A DNA stretch of 20,429 nucleotides from Pseudoneurospora amorphoporcata (GCA_033297205.1 MU859383.1:3692-24120), one strand, 5' to 3'; positions 8,706 to 19,800 are shown, numbered from the stretch's first letter. The notes: a model not told the origin generated them from the letters alone. A program made the numbers and translations.

Positions 8706-9341
8706 CTAGCTCTCAACAGCCAAAGCCCTAACACCAACCAACAACTTCCCATCAGCACTCACGCTAACAACCCAATACTCCACCCGCACGCTGTCCTTGA
8801 CAACCCGGTACACCCTCACATCCCGTCCCTCGCTCGCCTCCGTCACCGCATCGATCAAATCGGTATACTGTCCGTTGCGATCCCATTCCACGGGGTCGGA
8901 GATCTCGATCTCGGCGTCGGCGGGGGAGGGGTGGTTGATTAGGGAGGCGAATGTTTCTGTTTTTGTTTCGTTATGGTCAGCATGGGTTCTTCCTCCTTTT
9001 ATCCTCTTCGTTTCGTGTTCTTTCGTCGTCCCTCTTCCACTCCCACTGCCAACCACTTCACACAAGGCAAGAAAAGACTTACCCTCATCAGGCAAACTCT
9101 CCTCCCCGAACTTCAAAGCAACACCCTCAAATGGCTCATCCGCATCGCTGACATAGAACTTATCCCCCTTATCCAGGAGCTTGGCGATCGGCGAGGGAAG
9201 TGAGACTCCCTCGTCACGCGTCTTGAACCCGTTTCGGCCGACTTTCTGCGTAGCCGGGTCGGGACGGTCGCGCGGGTAGCCAACAGAGGGATCCTCGTTG
9301 GCTTTGTTGAGGAAGGCCATGTAGGAATCGTCTGAGGCCAT
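8706..9341 (-). CDS. Conserved-looking small protein of unknown function, probably mitochondrial
   Basis: I do not recognise a named family. Exons are 9341-9083 and 8956-8706 (510 nt, 169 aa from the first usable ATG). The 126-bp intron has a GTAAGT donor, a CTGAC branch site and a CAG acceptor. Because it is a multiple of three and free of stops, retention would add 42 residues. The core is soluble, acidic and without TM segments. It starts MASDDSYMAF, has a Pro/Arg/Asp-rich linker, a KFYVSDADEPFEGVALKF block (61-78) and a C-terminal VRVEYWVVSVSADGKLLVG strand-rich block (143-161), suggesting a small alpha/beta or all-beta domain. The same frame stays open upstream to a TAG at 9539-9537. It encodes about 53 residues with no Asp or Glu and eight Arg/Lys, typical of a mitochondrial presequence, but with no ATG. 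TTG at 9500-9498 is the best near-cognate start (222-aa form). A real start through a non-AUG codon, an unseen upstream exon or a sequencing error are all possible. Confidence 0.8.
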   Translation of the reverse strand: MASDDSYMAFLNKANEDPSVGYPRDRPDPATQKVGRNGFKTRDEGVSLPSPIAKLLDKGDKFYVSDADEPFEGVALKFGEESLPDEGKSFLALCEVVGSGSGRGTTKEHETKRIKGGRTHADHNETKTETFASLINHPSPADAEIEISDPVEWDRNGQYTDLIDAVTEASEGRDVRVYRVVKDSVRVEYWVVSVSADGKLLVGVRALAVES

Positions 9342-9500
9342 TTTTGACGATGTTGTGGAGAGGGTGCGCTTGGTAGTAGTCGGCAGAGTAGTTGATGCGA
9401 TATGTGTGGTGGCGGTACGCAAGAGCGGGAGTGCGAGGAATCTTTGAGCAGGTCGTTGCAATCGAAGAAGCGTAGAAGGTGTTGATCGAGAGATAAACAA

Positions 9501-10462
9501 TCCAGCGGGCGTCTGGTATCCGAGAGAGAGAAAGAGCTAGGTATTAGCTTTATTGGTCTTCGCATACATTCGTTGGATTTCGAGAGAAAGAAGCAACTAG
9601 AAAGGACTGAGTAAGGGTCAGGGAAGACGGGAGTTCAGACCATCATTATGTGTTGTTTCAGGAATGCGCGGAAGGGACGACGACGATGACAATCAGATCA
9701 GTCAGGTGGGCTGTGTGCCTTGGGATGCGAATGAACGAAGGTCCGATGATGTAACCTGCAGTAGCTGGAAATCAATTAGGAATAGTGGATCTGACATTGG
9801 CTAAGGGTGGGGCGGTATCAACCAATCAGAAGTCAGGCTGGCTGTGAGGCCGTGATATCGCAGATTCAACAACATCCGTGTATACCGTGAGGACTTCAAA
9901 GACGACTGAAGGAAGATGAGGAGGCGTACGTTGAATCCATTGAACCCATTGAGCAGTCTGTAGTATTGAGGAGGTATAGCATAACGGAGGACAGAACCAG
10001 CACAGGTAGAGGATGCGGGGTGGGAAGCTATGGAAGACTTCCATTGGTAGATCAAAGACAAACAGATTCTATCGGCATGGCAGAACAGGCAACAGGTAGC
10101 TCCAAAAGCATGCTTCATGGAAGGATATCAGTTGACTGTGTATTCATTGGGTCAGAGAACAGCACCCTATCGCAGAAATCCCGAGGAACGCTTGAGCACG
10201 TCGTGCTCACTTAATGCCAAGAACTGTCCATCAAATCCATGCCAAGAGAAGAATCTTCACGTTCACATCACCTCACATTTGCACTCGAAACAAGATACTC
10301 TTGGCAGTACATTGGATCAACGTTTCATTGTTCTTCAACAGCTTTTTATTAAGCCGTAAATGCTAGGTATAGTCCCATTTCCCGACCGACCCGAAAGAGC
10401 AACGAAAAAACCTCGACACCAATGCAACCCGACTAACAAGGAAATCAACTGCAGCAGCCAAC
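9501..10462. other. Intergenic: upstream of the mitochondrial-like gene and 3' side of L3
   Basis: No supportable gene. The left half should carry the promoter and leader of the minus-strand gene ending at 8706. It includes CCAAT boxes in both orientations (9796-9800 minus, 9822-9826 plus), the latter in the extended form CCAATCA, plus a pyrimidine-rich leader. The right end contains the L3 3' UTR with an AATAAA. The open frames here (about 70-105 codons) look random. Confidence 0.6.
10345..10350 (-). terminator. rpl3: AATAAA polyadenylation signal of the L3 gene
   Basis: A perfect AATAAA on the minus strand, 113 nt past the L3 stop codon, in an A/T-rich context (CTTAATAAAAAGC). It is the only such signal in this 3' flank. 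Confidence 0.6.
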
Positions 10463-12176
10463 TTACGAGCTGGCAGCGAGATCCTTCTTGAGGGTACCCT
10501 GGTACTGCTTCTTCTCGGCAGGGGTCTGGAAAGCACCATGACCGAACTCCGAGGAGGTGTCGATCCACTTGAGCTCGACCTTCTCGAGGGCCTTGCGGGA
10601 AGTGTGGATGAACATGGACTTGCGGAGAGTCATGACTCTCTTCTTGACACCGGGAACGGAGCCCTTGACCATGACGAAGTCGTTGTTGATCTCGCCGTAG
10701 CGGACGAAGCCACCCATGCTGGAACAGGGTTAGTTTTGCAGCCTCTTGTCGGAGGAAAATGGGGGATACATACGGGGTGATCTTCTTCTTGGTGACATCG
10801 ACCTCGGTGGCAGCAGAATCCTCAGCATCGCCCTTGCCAATGCGGTAGATCTTGTGGTTGACCGAGGTACGGTGGTGGTAACCGGCCTGACCAGCGCGGG
10901 CAACAGTCCACTGGACGTGGGAAGGATGCCAAGCACCGATACAAGCGACCTTGCGGAGACCCTTGTGAGTCTTGCGAGGAAGCTTCTTGGTGCCCCAACG
11001 AGCGGTGACACCGGTGAAACCGTGACCCTTGGTGACGGCAATGACGTCGATAACCTCGTCCTTCTCGAAGATGGAGTCGATGGAGACGGGCTTCTCGAAG
11101 AGGCCGTGGCCGAACTCGACCTTGTCGGCGACGGAGCCACCGTTGATCTGGATCTCCATAAGGTGGGCCTTCTTCTGCTTGAGAGGAGTCTTGCGGATCT
11201 GGGTGTGGGCAAGAACGCGGACGACAGTGCAGTACTTCTTGATGCGCTCGAGCTCGCGGGTGATGGCGGCACCGTTGTTGTCGGAGTGCTTCTTGACGTA
11301 CTTGGTGAAGGCCTTCTTCTTGGACTTGTACCAGTTCTTGTAGAAGCGGCGCTTGACCTCGTCGGACAAGTGCTCAGCCCAGACGGTGGTGAGCGAGCGG
11401 AGACCGCGGGGAGTCTCGATGTACTAATATCGGGGTTAGATTCACACGGTCGCGGTAGGCCATATACGGCAGCTGAACAGGATCAAAGACTTACGCCGAC
11501 CAGACCCACAACGATCATCTGCGAGAGATGTTAGCCATTGACACAAAAAGAGCCAAGCGGGCTGCGTTGCACGTACAGGAGGGGTATCAATGATGGTCAC
11601 AGCCTCAACGACCTCCTTCTTGTGAGCCTTGGCGCCGGGGCGGTCGAGGTCGCGGACGATGGTGGTCATGCCAGCCTTGTAGCCCATGGCGGCGGTAAGG
11701 TGGACGGGCTTCTTGGCATCATCCTTAGGGAACCTGTCGTGAACGCGCAACTGGTCAGCCTGTCTGTTCGCAAACGCTATTACCCCCAAGTTCCAATCGC
11801 AAGATCCAAACTGATGGGGATAGTGTTGTCGATAGTACCGGAAGATGAGCTTGACTTACGACTTGACCTTTCCCCTGTGGCGGGCCGCGCGCTTGCGGGG
11901 AAGGTAGGCCAGCGAACCGTGGCGGGGAGCCTCGTACTCTGAAGCATCGAGTCAGCATTGAGGACGTTCAAGTTGCCATGAAGTCCAAGTCGCGATCACG
12001 CAAGCTCCCCAAATCCAGTCGCCAAAAAGTCGAAAATTTCGATATCGCGACGACCGTCTCTCGGGAAAGCTGCTCCATCGTGCTTTCGAATTCGGGATTG
12101 CGTGGGCGATATCGACAATGACCGTGTTTCTGGCGGCGACGACGACGACGAGGCGTTACTTACTACGGTGAGACAT
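10463..12176 (-). CDS. rpl3: 60S ribosomal protein L3 (uL3)
   Basis: Core protein of the large subunit whose extensions reach the peptidyl-transferase centre. Exons are 12176-12164, 11938-11860, 11733-11577, 11518-11495, 11423-10774 and 10718-10463 (1179 nt, 392 aa, stop TAA). Introns of 225, 126, 58, 71 and 55 bp all have GT-AG ends. Translation begins MSHRKYEAPRHG and ends GTLKKDLAASS, colinear with yeast Rpl3 (387 aa). Landmarks include GYKAGMTTIVRDLDRPG (48-64), ETPRGLRSLTTVWAEHLSDE (94-113), VTKGHGFTGVT (221-231), and the conserved His244 and Trp256 that correspond to yeast His243 (methylated) and Trp255 (tip of the W-finger). The first exon is only 13 nt, and exon 4 is a 24-nt microexon coding MIVVGLVG (84-91). 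The long first intron next to the ATG is typical of fungal ribosomal-protein genes. Neither of the two largest introns shows snoRNA C/D boxes. Confidence 0.98.
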
Positions 12177-13632
12177 GACTGCTGATGATCCCAAGTACCC
12201 GGGTTGTTGATGGTCGAGTGGGAAAAAGTTCACTACCGCGAAAACAGAAATCAAGAAGTATCGCCGGGGAAATTGGACCACCCAAAATTTTGTGTGAGTG
12301 GTGTGGATTGGACCGTGCACGGGCCCAATTGTAGCGGAGCCCTAACTTTTGCGCGTGCCCTGTCCGCCTTCCTGTTCCCCTCGAGGCCTCCCAGCCAACC
12401 AGCGAGGCCCAGCCAAGCCCAGACCTATCCACCCCACAGAAGCGGCCTGGTAGTACAGTTAGTCAGCTTGGCTTGCCATTCACTAGTGGCACATTGATGA
12501 CAAGGTAGAATAAAGTCCTGTTGATATGGCAGAACGTGACTTTGACTCCTCCTGCGTATAAGTCCGTCATGATCGCCGTCGTCACGGTACATTCACTGAT
12601 GACATTTGAGATTCAATACATCTTGCTCTTCTGCTCGTATTTAATTCACCACCCATCGATTCAGGCTGGCAGCAACGTTCCTTCGCATGTTGAGCCTAAC
12701 CTTCGGTGTGCCTCCGCCGTCTTGATCGCAGGGCTGATTGTCAGAGTTTGTCGTCCCTGCCCACGGTGTCAATAAGAGCAAGCTCTTGTGATTTCCAAGG
12801 TATAGTTGCACTGTTGGATCAGGGATATCCTTCTCTCAGGTCTTTCATGTGCTTCTTCGATTCACGACGGCAACTGTAAAAGCTGCCATCTGTTGGACAA
12901 CTCTACGCCTTTACGCTGTGGACAATGGCATGAACAACAGTGCCGTAACTACGAGACACGTGGACTGGCTGGCTTGTGAGAGTTGTGACATCCTAAACAA
13001 GACGGGCATGCATGGTAAAAGGCGTGCTGGCTGCAAGGAACAACCAAGAAAGCATAAGATTCCATCTCCTTGACCCTCCAGGCCGTCGTACCTTGCAAGC
13101 ATTTCAACAACACCATGTCCCATACGGCGATGATGCACTCCCGATTCGAATAGTGTAACGACAGTCATGATCGTGTTCTCTAACTAGCCTCTATGGCAAC
13201 GCAGCGAGTTCATTTTCGTCTCTTAAAGGATATTCCCACTCTCTTCTCGCTGTCGACTTTCCAACACACGACATACACACGCTTCTATTCCAAACACAAG
13301 TCATAACAAAGTATGTACATCGGATCCCGCTCCTTCTTCTCCTCCCTCATACCTTACTGGTCAGCCAAAACGTAGTAAATTCGGACAGTTCGCACCCATG
13401 AGAGCTTTTGAGCTTCATGGGTCCTTCTGTCTCCAACATCCGTATGTGTGATATGGTAGACTACTGTCTCGGACCACATGAAACAAACAAGTCGATGTAA
13501 ATCCCAACCCATAAAGAAAACTATCATGACATTGACAGAAATTTGGGTTCTCCTGCCCCTGTCGCATCATAAGCAGATATGTTCGGTCTTGTCCCTCGCA
13601 CACAAGCTCGAGGTACACGGCAGATGACGTAA
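12177..13632. other. Intergenic: L3 promoter and 3' side of the corepressor gene
   Basis: No supportable gene. The first about 300 bp upstream of L3 carry its promoter, including a telobox-like GTTAGGGC. The middle (12500-13300) shows only short random open frames. The right end should contain the 3' UTR of the corepressor gene, but I find no perfect AATAAA on the minus strand there. Confidence 0.6.
12339..12346 (-). promoter_or_regulatory. Telobox-like element in the L3 promoter
   Basis: GTTAGGGC on the minus strand, about 165 nt upstream of the L3 ATG. Ribosomal-protein promoters of several fungi use TTAGGG-like boxes recognised by Tbf1/Rap1-type factors. This match covers only seven of the usual bases, so it is a candidate, not an established site. 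Confidence 0.3.
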
Positions 13633-16600
13633 TCAGCTACTTTCCGACTTTTGCCCCATGATGCCGTTGAAGCTGCCGCTCGTTGAGGCACCGTTCTTGG
13701 ACTCCCGGTCGTTTGCCGCAGGGCCAGATCCGGACGAAGGACCGGGAATGATGCCGCCCTTCTTGTCCTCCTCTCCGCTGTCGTCATAGTCCTCGTCAAC
13801 TTCCATTTTGCGGGCCGCACGCTCAGGCTCATTGACGATAGGGGGATGCTGGGCCGGAGGATGATCCATCCGTCGGTCTTCGGGGGCGGGCTGATGGGCT
13901 GATCCTGGGCCTTGTTGCTGGGGTCCGGGGACTTGCTGCTGAGATCCGTGGCCTTGCTCGTGGATGAGGTTCTGCATCGGTGCCGGACCTTGCTGCATCG
14001 GTGGCAAATGGGCAGGGGCGGAGTGAGATTGGGGATGGTGAGCGGCCTCCGAAGGGTGGTATCCCTCATTTTGGTGCCGTTGCTCCTCAGCACGGCGCAT
14101 CTCCTCCATGCGACGCTGTTCCTCAACCCGGCGCTGCTCATCGACCCTACGGGAATCCTCCATGCGACGCTCATCGAAGCGACGAGCCTCCGACGAGTTG
14201 CGACGAGCATAAGGCGGCTCCATTCGGGGCGGGCTCATCGAGGGACGGCGATGCCTATGGTCGTCCATACGAGCACGAGCCTCCTCCGTTGCAGGCTTCT
14301 TCACCTCCCGTTCATCTTCCCACTCACGCATTCTCTTGGGGCCAACCGAAGAAGGGCGAGGATCATGCTCTCTCTGATGAGGAGGCTCACCAGCCATGCC
14401 TGGCTGAGGTGGATGAGGGGGGCCTTGCTCAGGACCACCAGGACCGCCCTGCTCACCATGAGGAGGGTAAGGCGGCTGATGCTGAGGATATGCTGACTTG
14501 GGAGACGGCATGCGGTTCTCGTGCATATGGGGTGGTCTTCCCGGGCCATCAGTCCTCGGACTGTTGTTGAAATGCATCATTGCGTTTGGAGGAGGGCCGT
14601 TTGGGCCAGGACCAGAGTTGGAAGGTACCACGTTCTGGGCATTAGCGTAGTTCGGGTTCCTCACTCTCTGAGCACCACTACCACCCGGACCTTCCCTAGT
14701 AGGTTGTGGTCCTTGCTGATGCTGTTGCTGCGGGTGCTGCTGGTGCGGTTGTTGCGGAGGAGGAGGAGGGGGTGGAGGAGCGTAATGAGCCTGGGGAGGG
14801 GTAGGTCCTCGTCTGAGAGGCTCGGGCGCCCTGTTGGCCTCCTGATAAGGCCTCATTTGCTGCTCCTGTCGCGGGCTGGGCTGTCTGGGAAGCGGTGGAG
14901 CGGGACCACGAAAGGGCTCCCGGTCTTGACCGGAGGCATATGGATTTGGTGGCTGGGGAGGAGGGTTAATATCGGAGATTCTTCCGCTCCACGAGTTGGC
15001 CCCTTGGCCCGGGCCACCAGGGCCACCGTTATGCATGGGCTGAGGCGGTTGATGAGGAGGCTGGCCTGAGCCTGAGCCCGCCCACTGAGGGCCCGGAGGA
15101 CCGACAGCGCCGGATGCATTGTACGTCTGGGGATGGATATCAGTGGGCATCGGGACTGCTCCCGGGGGTGCGCCACCGTTAGCTTGCCCATTTCGGAGCA
15201 GCTGTAGTCTGGTCTTGATGTGCGGGTTGTTGGGATCCAGTTCGGCGGCACGTTGATAAGCGTCCAGAGCATCGCTGATCTGGTTGTTACAAGACTCGTA
15301 CAAAGTACCAAGGTCATACCAAACCTCCGAGATGAAGGGGTTGAGCCTGATGGCCCGCGAGTAGGCATCCAAGGCGTCACGATACTGGTTGATTTGGTAG
15401 TACAGGACACCAATCGAGCACCAGAAGGTGGGATTCCTGCCATCACGATAGACGGCTTGCTGATAAGCTTCGTATGCCTTGGGGTACTTTTGGAGTTGCA
15501 TGTAGCAGCGGCCGAGCAAATACCAGCTTTGGGCATCGGTTTGATCTGATACATATGTCAGCCTAGGTGCGTGAAGGAGCAAAATGGGCTAAAACTTACC
15601 CGCCGCAACGGACTGGTTCAAGTATTCGATAGCCTTTTCCTGGCTAGCAACCGAATTGCTCTGTTGGTGATGCAGCCAGCCCAACTGCTGAAGGACCTTT
15701 GCGTGCTTTGGGTCACGTTGCAGCACCCGTTCGTAGGCTTGCTTGGCACCATCATACTGTCACAACGTCAGGATCAAGTCGTGGGAAACAAAGCGGAGAT
15801 GCATGGTCGACTTACGTCTTTCTGCTGTTCGTGGACGTGACCAATCTGGAACCAGATGTCCTCTTCAGTCAAAGGGGTAGGAGGAGAGTTGACAATGTAT
15901 CTAAAGCACTGTCAACAAGTAAGCTACTGCCCCATGCCGATCTGATCAAGACTCTGTTGTAAACTTACGTCAAGCGATTGCTGGTACTTGTGTTGCTGCT
16001 TGTAGATTATGCCGAGACGGAAGTATATCTCATGAGCCTTGTCAAAGTTAGGGTCCATAGCCATGACCTGTGAGAATGCCTCTTCGGCATGGTCCAAAGA
16101 GCCATAGCGATCATAAAGAATACCGATGCCATACCAAAGCCTCGGTTCCTGCAGTCAGACAGTCAGCCAAACCATTGTCAATTCTACAAAGAGGCATGCG
16201 AACAAGTACGAAAGCACTCACCTTGGGGTTAGGAAGGTTAACCAAGGCCGCCTGGTATGCAGCGTATGCCTGCTGGAGATCCTCCATCATAAGATAGCAA
16301 TGTCCTACACAGCAGCTGTTAGACCCTGGTATATTTAGATAGCCGTGGTGCGCGGGCTATGGACTGTTACGGGATCGGTCGGCCGCAAGGAGGGATATCA
16401 AGAGGCAGGCAAACTTACCAAGGCTGCCCCAAGCTTCACCGTTTGTGGGCTCGATCTTCAAGATCCTCTGCAGATATTCCGACGCCTTGGGAAAATCCTC
16501 GCGCGTCCTGAGGACGAGACTGGCGGAATTCATGGCAGCCACAGAGTTGGGGTTGGCGGCAAGAGCCCTCTCATAAGCCTCTAGTGCCTCGTTGTGGTTC

Positions 16601-16844
16601 CCCATGAGCTCGGACACGGAGCCTATCATGATTGCTAATTAGAATCGTACAAAACAGGCAACAAAGGTAGCCAGCAAGGGCGTGGGAAGCACATACCAAT
16701 TCCAATCCACACATTCTCGGTCAAGTTCATGAAGGCCTGTCGTTGTTGATTCCACGTCGGCGGCGGCGGCGGTGGGCCTGGGGGCCCCGGAGGACCATGA
16801 TGCATTTGCATCTGCATCGGAGGGGAGGGATGGTGGTTTGCCAT
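13633..16844 (-). CDS. ssn6: Ssn6/Cyc8-type general transcriptional corepressor (RCM-1 in Neurospora)
   Basis: TPR adaptor that joins the Tup1-type WD40 protein to DNA-bound repressors in the nucleus. Exons are 16844-16697, 16622-16419, 16304-16222, 16148-15969, 15908-15816, 15756-15600 and 15545-13633 (2778 nt, 925 aa, stop TGA). The six introns of 54-114 bp all have GT-AG ends. A Met/His/Pro-rich N-tail (1-30) precedes ten tandem TPRs (about 31-405) with W-x-x-L/I-G and A-x-x-x-Y/F signatures, such as WYGIGILYDRYG and WCSIGVLYYQINQY. Ten is the number in yeast Cyc8. The first six exons and the start of exon 7 encode the TPR array. The rest of exon 7 encodes a long disordered Pro/Gln/Gly-rich tail with a poly-Pro run, a basic KRMREWEDEREVKK patch, an Arg/Glu 6-residue repeat (743-779) and an acidic DEDYDDSGEED stretch near the C-terminus. 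The start sits in a good context (CCAAAATGGC). It should act with a Tup1 orthologue (RCO-1 in Neurospora) encoded elsewhere. Confidence 0.97.
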
Positions 16845-19800
16845 TTTGGCGGTGCTGCAGGGGCAGAACTATGTAGCGCGCGGATGGCGTGTTGCTCCTC
16901 AACGGACTATAAGGAATTAGGAGAGGCTGGGGCGGATGCCAGTGTAGCGCTACCGACCCAACCTAACAAGCAGATTTAAAAGTTTCACAAGGCGATAGCA
17001 ATGGCCTTGGTATCCCATGCAGCTGTTCCCGAAGACGCTACGGGGACGATATGTACTAGGTAGCGGGGTGGTGTCAGGGGCCGTCAAAAAGCGCAGTCGC
17101 GATGACTGTACCAAAAGTGTTTCTACTCCTTGGGCGGCTGGTGGACCACAGCGACACGTGGCGACGGCGTCAGCAATGGTGGTGATGATGAATTGCCCGG
17201 TTCTTGTGTGTTGTTGGGCGGATGCGCTTGTCAAAAGCCGAGGATAACTGATTGCGAAAAGGGCGAGGAGATGGCCTGCAGCAGCTTCTTATAGTCGGAC
17301 AAGACTCGCCAAAGCTACCGAGGTCGGAATGGCGACGTCGTGCTCTTTTTCCAAATGGAAATTTGGATTAGACAAGCAATGCGGATATATTGCTCGCGGC
17401 GACGGCTTGGCTGGTAATGGCGGTACACGGGCGGTTGAGTTGGGATGGAATCTGGTCCAAGATTGTGGTTTGGTGTTGGGCGGGCCTCGCATAAAGTCGT
17501 GCGCGATGCAGCGAGGGCGGGAGACGGGAGAAAAAGAAGGGGAAGGGGGAAAGGGAAAATTGGCCGGGGAAGAGGCGATCTAAAGGCAATGGGGAAGGCG
17601 GCCAGGAAGCAGCTCGATTCGCTGGACGGGGAGTTCTGACCACTTTTGCAAACTCCCCTTACCCACGGCATCGTGTACGTACTTTTGGCTAAGTAAGTTT
17701 GGAATTTGCTCCCGGTTCCGCTTGGTGCCGCATGTCATACGGCGCGCCAAGAGAACTGACCCACACGCGCTGCACAAGGGCCTGGCGGCACAGGTTACGG
17801 CTGCCAGGTTGTGGCAGGTTGCGGTACATTGGGGCGGGGCGAGGTGGGCACAGGGGTGCTGCGGTGGAGTATCGGGGTACTTGGGGGCGAGCACGGGCCT
17901 CTTTGGACTCTTGGACCCTTACACCACCATGAATGAGGACGTGGAGGAGGCAGAGGCGAGGCAATATCACGCCGAGAGGTTGTTCAGATACAGCATCCAG
18001 GCAGCAAACATGGTAGAGCTATGATGCTATCGGAAGACGGGATGGAGTGCTTGAGGACCGAGTCCCGTCTAGAGGCAGTGCAGTCAAGTGAGGGGTCTGG
18101 GTAAGGGGAGGTGCCTCTGGTGCCTGGTCCAAGACCGGGCGAGAGAGGCCCGAGCAACTCCAGATCCCGTCGACAACGAAGCAGCCCCAAATGACTACTT
18201 TCTGACTGCAGCCAGTTATATCTGCCGTCATCTTAGAATTCGGGTTTCAGGTCTCATAATCTGGGTTCTCACCACTTCACCAGTATCTACAGCAGTAGGT
18301 GCAGCGGGAATCATGGCGCAAAAGTGTTGTCTGGATGAGCGGACGGAACAATGTAGGTCAAGAGGCATACGCATGCTGGGGAGATATGTACTCTGCAACT
18401 TTCAGCCTCTTCATCTAGCCGTTCAAGGCCGGAAGACGATGGGATCTCACAAGCGCCTTGCACACGCCTAGCTCGCATTTTTGCGTCGGACGTCCCTTGA
18501 TTCCCGATCTCCAACATTCACACTTGCATGCACTGACACGCAACAGATTCTGGATATATCCGTACCCAGCTTGTACGTACTAGTACATAATCAATAAAGC
18601 ACCATTACTTACCTTCGTGCCCAAGGAATTCCGAAAAGCATTTGCCCATTGTCTTTGTCTGAATCGCCTTCTTTGTTTGACGGGAAACGTGAAGGAGATT
18701 GTCAGTTAGCTTGCACTCCAGTTTGACCAACAGAAACAATAAGCTTTCCCATCATTAACGATCCTACATCGTTTAGCAATCCAACGTGCTACTCTACTAA
18801 AGAAGAGATGACAATAGGCGAGTACTCAACACTGCCTAAAATTCTTCGGTATCCAACCAACAGACACCTTGACGACGGGACCATGTGATTTCGCGAATCC
18901 ACATTTGATCCCATTCAAAGGGAAAGTGTGGATGATGTGGTGGACGACGTGTGCCTGGCGTTGGCGACAGTACGTGCTCAAGTACAGATCGAACAAGTCC
19001 ACCAAATGAACCCAATCCATCAGCGATCATCTAATACTCTTCTCGCCTAGGCATCTCAAAAGCTTCCAAAACTCTAGGTCATCCGCGCACACAGCTCCGC
19101 GAATCGGCACCGCACCGAGCAAACCTATCCGACGTGTGCAATGGCATGAGTGGGTATTATCGAGCAGAGTGATTGTCATCACAACGGGGGACGGGAGTTC
19201 CAGATCTGTCGTCTCCCAGGTACGAGCATATCAAAATGGAACGAATTGAGCTGCCCCTGTGTTCCACTCGACACCCGACTTAGCTTTTCCAACTCCCCCG
19301 CATTTTCCATTTTCCCTACCTCTAGGTAGGCACTTCGCCTTGCAGCCAGGTGCCGGGCGGTTGGCAACCACAAGCACGAACAGGCAAGAACTCTCCTCAG
19401 TCTTCAGTCTGTAATCTTCATCGGGTTCCGTACCAGAGCGGTGAACTGACATTCGATTTGACAAACTCCCAAACCGACCGACATCCGATTTATGACTTCA
19501 AACCCTTTTCAATCACACCATCCGCATGAGCTCAAGAACGCTTCGTCCCAACTTCCTCCCATTTAGGGCTCGCCCTACCAAACGATGCCCCAGCGATAAT
19601 CCCCTTTAGGCGGTGTCCGGTGTGGTTGTCGACCTGGCGCCGGACAACAGCCATGGTGGCTTGGACGGGCGTTCAGTGATGTGGTAATGGAAGGTCTGTG
19701 TTGCTCCAATCAATCTCTGTCGTGGTGTGCCTGACGCTGGCGGGCGGCGGGAAGGGGGATGGGTGCGCTGACACGTTCCTCGCAGGGACCTCATGCTCCA

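Noticed and set aside
10455..10467. GTAAGT donor consensus overlapping the L3 stop codon (TCGTAAGTT)
   Set aside because: I found no CTRAC branch site plus acceptor downstream that would continue a family-like C-terminus. The TAA gives the expected length, so it is taken as the stop.
10746..11534. A 262-codon plus-strand open frame
   Set aside because: It is the exact antisense shadow of L3 exon 5 and neighbours. Its Leu/Asp/Gly-rich composition follows from the codon use of the real gene, and no motif is present.
11734..12163. snoRNA genes inside the two larger L3 introns
   Set aside because: Ribosomal-protein introns often host snoRNAs, but no RTGATGA C box with a matching CTGA D box, nor a convincing H/ACA pair, is visible in either intron.
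13912..15069. Several plus-strand frames of 180-200 codons
   Set aside because: Antisense of the GC-rich Pro/Gln tail of the corepressor. Biased composition keeps many frames open; none has a start context or family motif.
18088..18471. A 127-codon plus-strand frame before the AATAAA at 18593
   Set aside because: GTG start, no motif, mixed Arg/Cys-rich random composition and no splice signals joining it to other open segments.
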